From positions 1 to 5,923 of the forward strand of contig JAQGLP010000218.1 of NCBI GenBank assembly GCA_028292835.1: a stretch of DNA of 5,923 bases, read 5' to 3'. The position numbers and the translations under genes are program-made. Shown piece after piece: positions 1 to 5,923 of the stretch (positions are counted from its first letter, which is position 1; each line of letters opens with the position of its first letter). The stretch is from Variovorax sp. Lineage in GTDB: Bacteria > Pseudomonadota > Gammaproteobacteria > Burkholderiales > Burkholderiaceae_C. Under the pieces are notes generated by a model. It did no database searches. It was not told the DNA's origin and saw only the letters and a list, made by a program, of their open reading frames with translations.

Positions 1-1295
1 GCCTGCGCGAGGCCGGCCGCAAGCTCTGGCGCGTCAGCTCGGTGGTCGCCACCGCCGACCACAACACGCCGACCACGCACTGGGAGCTGGGCTACGACGG
101 CATCACCGACCCGGTCAGCAAGGAGCAGATCACCACGCAGGACCACAACATCGCCGAGTTCGGCGCGGCTGCGTTCTTCCCGTTCCTGAGCCGTCGCCAG
201 GGCATCGTGCACGTGATCGGGCCCGAGTCGGGCGCCACGCTGCCGGGCATGACGGTGGTGTGCGGTGACTCGCACACCTCCACCCATGGCGCCTTCGGCG
301 CGCTGGCGCACGGCATCGGCACCAGCGAGGTCGAGCACGTGATGGCGACGCAGACGCTGCTGGCCAAGAAGGCCAAGAACCTGCTGGTCAAGGTCGAGGG
401 CCGGCTGCCGCTCGGCTGCACCGCCAAGGACATCGTGCTGGCCGTCATCGGCCGGATCGGCACGGCCGGTGGCACCGGCTACACGATCGAGTTCGCCGGC
501 TCGGCGATTCGCGAGCTCAGCATGGAAGGCCGCATGACGGTGTGCAACATGGCGATCGAGGCCGGCGCGCGCGCCGGGCTGGTGGCGGTGGACGAGAAGA
601 CCATCGCCTACGTCAAGGACCGCCCGCTGGCGCCCGTCGGCGTCGAGTGGGAGCAGGCCGTCGCCTACTGGCGGACGCTGCAATCCGATCCCGGCGCGCA
701 CTTCGACCTCGTGGTCGAGCTCGACGCCGCGCAGATCCCGCCGCAGGTGACCTGGGGCACCTCGCCCGAGATGGTGGTCGAGATCAACGGCCGCGTGCCC
801 GACCCCGACCGGGAGAAGGACGCCAGCAGGCGCGGCGCCATCGAGCGCGCCCTGACCTACATGGGCCTGGAGCCCAACAAGCCGATGAACGACATCTTCG
901 TCGACAAGGTGTTCATCGGATCGTGCACCAACAGCCGCATCGAGGACATGCGCGAAGCCGCCGCCATCGTGAAGAAAATCGGCCAGAAAGTCGCCAAGAA
1001 CGTCAAGCTGGCGATGGTGGTGCCGGGCTCGGGCCTGGTGAAGGAACAGGCCGAGCGCGAAGGGCTAGACCAGGTCTTCAAGGCCGCGGGCTTCGAGTGG
1101 CGCGAGCCCGGCTGCTCGATGTGCCTCGCGATGAACGCCGACCGCCTGGAGCCCGGCGAGCGCTGCGCCTCCACCAGCAACCGCAATTTCGAGGGCCGGC
1201 AGGGCGCGGGCGGCCGCACCCACCTGGTCAGCCCGGCGATGGCGGCGGCTGCGGCGGTGCACGGCCATTTCGTCGACGTCCGCCAGTTCGCCTGA
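1..1295 (+). CDS. leuC: 3-isopropylmalate dehydratase large subunit, 5'-truncated by the window edge
   Basis: With LeuD this forms isopropylmalate isomerase, the cytoplasmic [4Fe-4S] enzyme of the aconitase family that converts 2-isopropylmalate to 3-isopropylmalate in leucine synthesis. The reading frame is open from base 3 and shows 430 residues; compared with the usual length of about 470, roughly the first 40 are outside the window. The GTG at base 42 is internal, because conserved LeuC sequence (LREAGRK, WRVSSVVATADHNTPTT) runs through it from the left edge. Visible signatures are VVCGDSHTSTHGAFGALAHG, GSCTNSRIEDMR and GCSMCLAMN. The three cluster-binding cysteines are encoded at bases 924, 1113 and 1122 (visible residues 308, 371 and 374). 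The C-terminal part NRNFEGRQGAGGRTHLVSP is typical. No frameshift or lost residue is seen. The gene ends 16 bases before leuD, consistent with one operon. The identification is secure. Confidence 0.98.
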   Translation, partial: LREAGRKLWRVSSVVATADHNTPTTHWELGYDGITDPVSKEQITTQDHNIAEFGAAAFFPFLSRRQGIVHVIGPESGATLPGMTVVCGDSHTSTHGAFGALAHGIGTSEVEHVMATQTLLAKKAKNLLVKVEGRLPLGCTAKDIVLAVIGRIGTAGGTGYTIEFAGSAIRELSMEGRMTVCNMAIEAGARAGLVAVDEKTIAYVKDRPLAPVGVEWEQAVAYWRTLQSDPGAHFDLVVELDAAQIPPQVTWGTSPEMVVEINGRVPDPDREKDASRRGAIERALTYMGLEPNKPMNDIFVDKVFIGSCTNSRIEDMREAAAIVKKIGQKVAKNVKLAMVVPGSGLVKEQAEREGLDQVFKAAGFEWREPGCSMCLAMNADRLEPGERCASTSNRNFEGRQGAGGRTHLVSPAMAAAAAVHGHFVDVRQFA

Positions 1296-1299
1296 TCCG

Positions 1300-1307
1300 A
1301 AGGAGAG
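1300..1307 (+). promoter_or_regulatory. Strong ribosome binding site for leuD
   Basis: The sequence AAGGAGAG lies four bases before the ATG at 1312 and matches the Shine-Dalgarno consensus closely. It fixes the leuD start. It is the only strong Shine-Dalgarno sequence in the window: leuB, asd and fimV all have weak or unclear ones. This would favour efficient independent initiation of the small subunit inside the leuC-leuD message (inference). Confidence 0.85.
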
Positions 1308-1311
1308 ACCC

Positions 1312-1965
1312 ATGCAGAAATTCATCCTCCACAAGGGCCTCGTCGCCCCGATGGACCGCGAGAACGTCGACACCGACGCGATCATCCCGAAGCAGTTCCT
1401 GAAGTCGATCAGGAAGACCGGCTTCGGCCCCAACCTGTTCGACGAGTGGCGCTACCTCGACCCGGGCTTCCCGGGCCAGGACCCGGCGACGCGCCGGCCC
1501 AACCCCGATTTCGTGCTGAACCAGCCGCGCTACGCGGGTGCGTCGGTGCTGCTGGCGCGCAAGAACTTCGGCTGCGGGTCGTCGCGCGAGCACGCGCCCT
1601 GGGCGCTCGACCAGTACGGGTTCCGCGCCATCATCGCGCCGAGCTACGCCGACATCTTCTTCAACAACAGCTTCAAGAACGGCCTGCTGCCGATCGTGCT
1701 GCCCGAGGCGCAGGTGGCGCGGCTGTTCGACGAAACCTTCGCCTTCCCCGGCTACAGCCTGACCATCGACCTGGAGCGCCAGGTGGTCGTCAAGCCCGAT
1801 GGGGTCGAACTGCCGTTCGAGGTGCAGGCGTTCCGCAAGTACTGTCTGATGAACGGGCTGGACGACATCGGCCTGACGCTGCGCCACAAGGACCGGATCA
1901 AGGCGTTCGAGGCCGAGCGCCTTGCCCGCAAGCCGTGGCTTGCGCACACGATGCTCGACGCCTGA
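1312..1965 (+). CDS. leuD: 3-isopropylmalate dehydratase small subunit
   Basis: This is the small, swivel-domain subunit of isopropylmalate isomerase; it completes the active site formed with LeuC in the cytoplasm. The 217-residue length is normal for the long proteobacterial LeuD type. Visible conserved segments are NVDTDAIIPKQFL (about residues 18-30), FGCGSSREHAPWAL (86-99), which is the aconitase-swivel signature whose Ser-Ser-Arg-Glu-His residues contact the substrate carboxylates, and SYADIFFNNSFKNGLLPI (111-128). The C-terminal RKPWL before the stop is also typical. The ATG at 1312 is chosen because of the strong AAGGAGAG just upstream and because the protein start MQKFILHKGLVAPMDR matches the family. 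It sits between leuC and leuB and is presumably cotranscribed with them. Nothing is missing or unusual. Confidence 0.98.
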   Translation: MQKFILHKGLVAPMDRENVDTDAIIPKQFLKSIRKTGFGPNLFDEWRYLDPGFPGQDPATRRPNPDFVLNQPRYAGASVLLARKNFGCGSSREHAPWALDQYGFRAIIAPSYADIFFNNSFKNGLLPIVLPEAQVARLFDETFAFPGYSLTIDLERQVVVKPDGVELPFEVQAFRKYCLMNGLDDIGLTLRHKDRIKAFEAERLARKPWLAHTMLDA

Positions 1966-1998
1966 GCCTTTTCCATTTATCCAGCAATCCAAGACAAC

Positions 1999-3087
<1,089 letters not shown>

Positions 3088-3113
3088 CCGCGGCCCGCTT
3101 CGTCACGCCCTCT

Positions 3114-3130
3114 CCGGCTCGACGAGCCGG
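3114..3130 (+). other. GC-rich hairpin between leuB and asd, possible attenuator or terminator
   Basis: CCGGCTC (3114-3120) and GAGCCGG (3124-3130) form a perfect 7-bp stem with a GAC loop, extendable by one G-U pair. It lies 27 bases after the leuB stop. There is no T run directly after it; the nearest T-rich sequence starts 15 bases later (3146-3159). It is therefore not a canonical intrinsic terminator. It could slow or partly end leu operon transcription before asd, or protect the 3' end of the leu message (inference). Confidence 0.45.
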
Positions 3131-3134
3131 GCGC

Positions 3135-3158
3135 AAGAAAACTGATTTCCTTTTTCTT
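3135..3158 (+). other. A/T-rich inverted repeat with T-rich tract in the asd leader
   Basis: AAGAAAA (3135-3141) is complementary to TTTTCTT (3152-3158) across a 10-base spacer, and the 3' half sits in a pyrimidine tract (TTTCCTTTTTCTTC, 3146-3159). The pairing would be weak, being mostly A-U. The tract ends just before the weak asd ribosome binding region (AGGG, 3163-3166). It could supply the U-rich part of a loose terminator after the upstream GC hairpin, or keep the asd start region unstructured. Both readings are inference. Confidence 0.3.
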
Positions 3159-3175
3159 CACTAGGGCACACTGAA

Positions 3176-4345
3176 ATGGCGAACGCACAACAACCCCTGG
3201 TCGGCCTCGTCGGCTGGCGCGGCATGGTCGGCTCGGTCCTCATGGACCGCATGCAGTCCGAAGGCGACTTCGGGCTCATCGAGCCGGTCTTCTTCTCGAC
3301 CTCCAACGCCGGCGGCAAGGCCCCAGCGCAAGCCAGGAACGAAGGCACCCTGAAGGACGCGCACGACATCGAGGCGCTCAGGAAGTGCGACATCATCCTC
3401 ACCTGCCAGGGCGGCGATTACACGAGCGAGGTATTCCCGAAGCTGCGTGCCGCCGGCTGGGCCGGTCACTGGATCGATGCCGCCTCCACGCTGCGCATGA
3501 ACGACGACGCCGTCATCGTGCTCGACCCGGTCAACCTGCCGGTGATCCAGAACGCCCTCGCCAAGGGCGGCAAGAACTGGATCGGCGGCAACTGCACCGT
3601 CAGCTGCATGCTGATGGGCGTGGGTGCGCTCTACAAGGCCGGCCTGGTCGAGTGGATGACCAGCATGACCTACCAGGCCGCCTCGGGCGGCGGCGCGCAG
3701 CACATGCGCGAACTGCTGACCCAGTTCGGCACGCTGAACGCCGAGGTGCGCAACCTGCTCGACGACCCGAAGTCCGCCATCCTCGAAATCGACCGCAAGG
3801 TGCTGGCCAAGCAGCAGGGCCTGTCGGACGGCGAGATCGCCAACTTCGGCGCTCCGCTCGGTGGCTCGCTCATCCCCTGGATCGACAAGGACCTGGGCAT
3901 CGGCAAGAGCCCGGACGAAGCCGGCTGGGGCATGTCCAAGGAAGAATGGAAGGGCGGGGCCGAGACCAACAAGATCCTCGGCCAGGGCGCCGGCTTCGGC
4001 ACCGTCGCGACGCCGGTGGACGGGTTTTGCGTGCGCATCGGCGCCATGCGCTGCCACAGCCAGGCGCTCACGTTCAAGCTGAAGAAGGACGTGCCGACGG
4101 TCGACCTCGAAGCCCTGATCGCCGCCGACAACGCCTGGGTCAAGGTGGTGCCGAACACGCGCGAGGCGACCGTCAAGGAACTGACGCCGGTGGCCGTCAC
4201 CGGCACCATGTCGATTCCCGTCGGGCGCATTCGCAAGCTGGCCATGGGCCCCGAATACGTCGGCGCCTTCACCGTGGGCGACCAGCTCCTGTGGGGCGCC
4301 GCCGAGCCGCTGCGCCGCATGCTGCGCATCCTGCTGGAAGCCTGA
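3176..4345 (+). CDS. asd: Aspartate-semialdehyde dehydrogenase
   Basis: Asd reduces L-4-aspartyl phosphate with NADPH to L-aspartate 4-semialdehyde, the branch-point precursor of diaminopimelate/lysine, threonine and methionine. It is cytoplasmic, dimeric in related enzymes, and usually essential because cell walls need diaminopimelate. The 389 residues fit the Gram-negative (E. coli type) subgroup, slightly longer than the E. coli enzyme. The NADP-binding loop GLVGWRGMVGSVLM is near residues 10-23. The catalytic Cys140 is in GGNCTVSCMLMG, with Gln167 in YQAASGGGAQHMREL, 27 residues later as in E. coli. Arg287 and the acid/base His294 are in RIGAMRCHSQA; EEWKGGAETNKIL (about 256-268) is the substrate-binding segment. 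The ATG at 3176 starts the conserved sequence closely and has only a weak AGGG upstream. It follows leuB by 88 bases and may be read both from the leu operon and from its own promoter. Confidence 0.98.
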   Translation: MANAQQPLVGLVGWRGMVGSVLMDRMQSEGDFGLIEPVFFSTSNAGGKAPAQARNEGTLKDAHDIEALRKCDIILTCQGGDYTSEVFPKLRAAGWAGHWIDAASTLRMNDDAVIVLDPVNLPVIQNALAKGGKNWIGGNCTVSCMLMGVGALYKAGLVEWMTSMTYQAASGGGAQHMRELLTQFGTLNAEVRNLLDDPKSAILEIDRKVLAKQQGLSDGEIANFGAPLGGSLIPWIDKDLGIGKSPDEAGWGMSKEEWKGGAETNKILGQGAGFGTVATPVDGFCVRIGAMRCHSQALTFKLKKDVPTVDLEALIAADNAWVKVVPNTREATVKELTPVAVTGTMSIPVGRIRKLAMGPEYVGAFTVGDQLLWGAAEPLRRMLRILLEA

Positions 4346-4361
4346 CAGACCCCCGCCGTGG

Positions 4362-4380
4362 CGTGCCGGCGTGCGGCACG
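4362..4380 (+). terminator. Terminator-like hairpin downstream of asd
   Basis: CGTGCCG (4362-4368) and CGGCACG (4374-4380) form a perfect 7-bp stem with a five-base GCGTG loop, starting 17 bases after the asd stop. Only TTGTG follows, so the U tract is poor. The position at the end of the amino-acid genes and before an unrelated envelope gene suits a transcription terminator, perhaps Rho-assisted, but the sequence alone does not prove it. Confidence 0.5.
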
Positions 4381-4446
4381 TTGTGACCCCACCACACCAG
4401 ATCTGTGTACCCATCTGCCAGGGGCAGGTCCGGCGCAGGGGCTTCC

Positions 4447-4475
4447 TTGTCAGCTCTGGATGTTGATGTTAACGT
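4447..4475 (+). promoter_or_regulatory. Candidate promoter for fimV
   Basis: TTGTCA (4447-4452) matches five of six bases of the sigma-70 -35 consensus. Seventeen bases later is TAACGT (4470-4475), a weak -10 (three of six) preceded by TG plus one base (4467-4469), the extended -10 arrangement that can compensate for a weak hexamer. A second -10-like TACATT is at 4481-4486 but has no good -35. The stretch 4459-4488 is markedly AT-rich within a GC-rich spacer, which supports a regulatory region here even if the exact hexamers are uncertain. Confidence 0.4.
4459..4470 (+). repeat. Tandem GATGTT hexamer in the fimV upstream region
   Basis: GATGTT occurs twice in direct succession (4459-4464, 4465-4470), followed at once by AACGTT (4471-4476), which together with the preceding GTT makes overlapping palindromes GTTAAC and AACGTT. 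It overlaps the candidate -10 region. Such short repeats can be regulator half-sites, but this is too short to assign to any family and may be chance. Confidence 0.3.
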
Positions 4476-4512
4476 TCTCTTACATTCAGGGCCCGCATTG
4501 CCCGCACACCGC

Positions 4513-5923
4513 ATGACCAGACCCTCGCCGTTCACAGGCCGCTCCCAGCGCGGTTCCCCCGACTTTTGCTCCACGCATGCCGGGGGCAACCCACTCTCCC
4601 TTGTCAGCCTGGCCGTGGCACTGGCCATGACGCTGGCCAGCGGCGAAGCGGCGGCGCTGGTGCTGGGCCGGCTCAACATCCAGTCGGCGCTCGGCGAGCC
4701 GCTGCGCGCCGAGATCGAAGTGTCCGAACTGGGCGTGTCAGAGCCCGATGGCCTCAGGGTCAACATCGCCTCCGCGGAGTCCTTCCGCATCGCCGGCGTG
4801 CCTTACAGCAGCGCCCTGTCGGAGGTGCGGGTGAGCCTGCAAAAGCGGACTGACGGCCGCTATGTCGTGCGTCTGAACGGCGCCCGCCCCCTGAACGACC
4901 CGTTCGTCGATGTGCTGATCGAGGCCAACTGGAGTTCGGGCCGCGTGATGCGCGACTACACCGTGCTGCTGGACCCTCCCGCGTCGCGTCAGGCGACCGC
5001 GGTGAACCCAGTCGCACCGCAGCTCGACCGGGCACCATCGCCGCGCATGCCGGTGCCCTCGCCGGCAACGCCTGACGCGCAGACAGCGGCGGCGCCACGG
5101 CGTCCCCGCCCGGCGCCGTTGCCCGCCCAGACCCCAGCACCGGCCGCCGAGGCCGACCTGCGTACCGGCTCGGGTGAGCAGATCATCGTTCGCCCCGGCG
5201 ACACCGCCATCAAGATCGCCAGCGCCCACAAGCCGGCCGACGTGTCGCTCGACCAGATGCTGGTGGCGTTGCTGCGCGCCAATCCGGAGGCCTTCTTCAA
5301 CGGCAACATCAACCGCATGAAGTCGGGCGCCGTGCTGGAGGTGCCCAGCGCCTCGAAGGCCAAGGCGACCGAGCCAGGCGAGGCAGGCCTCGCGCTCAGG
5401 GCCCACAGCCGCGACTTCGGCGACTACCGCCAGCGCCTGGCCGAAAACGCGCCCGATCCGCGCACCGCCAGCGCGGATCGGCAGGCTTCGGGCAAGGTGC
5501 AGCCCAGCATCGAGGCGCGCAGCGCCACGAAGGCATTCCCCGACAGGCTGACGATTTCCCAGGGCGACCCCGCGGCCGTTGCCGCCGAGGACAAGCTGGC
5601 GCAAAACCGGCAGGCGCAGGCCACCAGCGCGCGCAGGGCCGAGCTCTCGAACAACCTCAATGATCTGAACAGGCTGCAGGCCGTCAACGGCGCGCCGGCT
5701 GCGCCCGCGGCGGGCAACGCCGCGCTGGCGCCCATCACCACGCCTCCTCCGGGAACGGTCCCGGCCGTTGCCGCCCTCCCGCCAGACGGTGCCGGCAACG
5801 GCGGCGCAACCGCTTCGTCGGCCACCGGCAGCGCCCCCGCCCCCTCCCCGGCGCTCGGCGTCGCGGTGACATCCCCTGCCGCCCTGGCGCCCGCGACCAC
5901 AACCGTGCCCAACGCGTCGGCGG
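4513..5923 (+). CDS. fimV: FimV family envelope/pilus assembly protein, N-terminal part, cut by the window edge
   Basis: FimV proteins are large inner-membrane proteins with a periplasmic N-terminus; in Pseudomonas they are needed for type IV pilus secretin assembly, polar localisation and twitching motility. The frame is open to the window end, giving 470 codons; the transmembrane and cytoplasmic TPR parts would lie beyond. Residues 1-48 look like a long signal peptide (arginines, then a hydrophobic core LSLVSLAVALAMTLA, probable cleavage after EAAA). The FimV core follows: LVLGRLNIQSALGEPLRAEIEV (49-70) through FVDVLIEANWSSGRVMRDYTVLLDPP (131-156). A Pro/Ala-rich linker (about 157-215) leads to a LysM-like segment (222-280; RPGDTAIKIA, ANPEAFFNGNIN). 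Residues 355-391 may be coiled coil, then a low-complexity Ala/Pro region. The start is uncertain: ATG 4513 has poor upstream pairing, while in-frame TTG 4498 has AGGG at 4488-4491. The family call is secure; a type IV pilus role in this organism is inferred. Confidence 0.93.
   Translation, partial: MTRPSPFTGRSQRGSPDFCSTHAGGNPLSLVSLAVALAMTLASGEAAALVLGRLNIQSALGEPLRAEIEVSELGVSEPDGLRVNIASAESFRIAGVPYSSALSEVRVSLQKRTDGRYVVRLNGARPLNDPFVDVLIEANWSSGRVMRDYTVLLDPPASRQATAVNPVAPQLDRAPSPRMPVPSPATPDAQTAAAPRRPRPAPLPAQTPAPAAEADLRTGSGEQIIVRPGDTAIKIASAHKPADVSLDQMLVALLRANPEAFFNGNINRMKSGAVLEVPSASKAKATEPGEAGLALRAHSRDFGDYRQRLAENAPDPRTASADRQASGKVQPSIEARSATKAFPDRLTISQGDPAAVAAEDKLAQNRQAQATSARRAELSNNLNDLNRLQAVNGAPAAPAAGNAALAPITTPPPGTVPAVAALPPDGAGNGGATASSATGSAPAPSPALGVAVTSPAALAPATTTVPNASA

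Noticed and set aside
542..1402. Overlapping + strand frame of 286 codons inside leuC running into leuD
   Set aside because: Extremely Arg/Ala/Gly-rich out-of-frame translation typical of GC-rich DNA; the true frame carries all LeuC motifs.
4398..4405. Palindrome CAGATCTG in the asd-fimV spacer
   Set aside because: Only 8 bp; the flanking bases do not extend the symmetry, so it is within chance expectation.
3161..4414. Antisense open frame of 417 codons covering asd
   Set aside because: Mirror image of a securely identified asd gene with intact active site; low-information composition rich in His/Arg/Ala/Val and no family resemblance.
4415..4427. Short inverted repeat CTGCC/GGCAG in the asd-fimV spacer
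   Set aside because: A 5-bp stem with a 3-base loop and no T tract after it; too weak to call a terminator next to the better hairpin at 4362-4380.
4566..4853. Small + strand frame of 95 codons at the start of fimV
   Set aside because: Out of frame with the FimV signal peptide and core domain, which explain this DNA fully; no ribosome binding site or recognisable product.
4738..5604. Antisense open frame of 288 codons over fimV
   Set aside because: It overlaps conserved FimV core and LysM-like coding sequence on the + strand, and its product has no recognisable motif, signal peptide or ribosome binding site that I can see.
5573..5775. Repeated GGCCGTTGCCGCC at about 5575 and 5763 within fimV
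   Set aside because: Both copies encode Ala/Val stretches in a low-complexity, GC-rich region; similarity is explained by composition rather than a mobile or regulatory repeat.

Overview
The window is ordinary chromosomal housekeeping sequence from a GC-rich betaproteobacterium, most likely of the order Burkholderiales. Three things point there: very strong G/C preference at third codon positions, Burkholderiales-like LeuC, LeuD and Asd protein sequences, and the gene order leuC-leuD-leuB-asd-fimV. From memory, that order is typical of this group, where it is usually followed by truA and trpF/trpB. I cannot name the genus from sequence alone.

Layout, all on the + strand: the 3' nine-tenths of leuC (1-1295); leuD (1312-1965) after a 16-base gap with a strong Shine-Dalgarno sequence; leuB (1999-3087) after a 33-base gap with no obvious Shine-Dalgarno; an 88-base spacer holding a GC hairpin and a T-rich tract; asd (3176-4345); a 167-base spacer with a terminator-like hairpin and a probable promoter; and the 5' part of fimV (4513 to the window end), which remains open at the right edge. 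No gap without a gene is as long as 300 bases. I saw no tRNA, rRNA, CRISPR array, insertion sequence or phage sequence.

Function: LeuC and LeuD form isopropylmalate isomerase, and LeuB is the next enzyme of leucine synthesis. Asd supplies aspartate semialdehyde for lysine/diaminopimelate, threonine and methionine, so it is needed for both amino acids and the cell wall. FimV is a large cell-envelope protein linked to type IV pili and polar organisation, and is not metabolically related to its neighbours. All residues I could check in the active sites of LeuC, LeuD, LeuB and Asd are intact.

I found no novel system. The points most worth a second look are small: a run of AT-ending codons late in leuB that carries a -10-like TACAAT and may be an internal promoter for asd; the hairpin plus T-rich leader before asd; the AT-rich island with a hexamer tandem repeat before fimV; and an unresolved fimV start codon.
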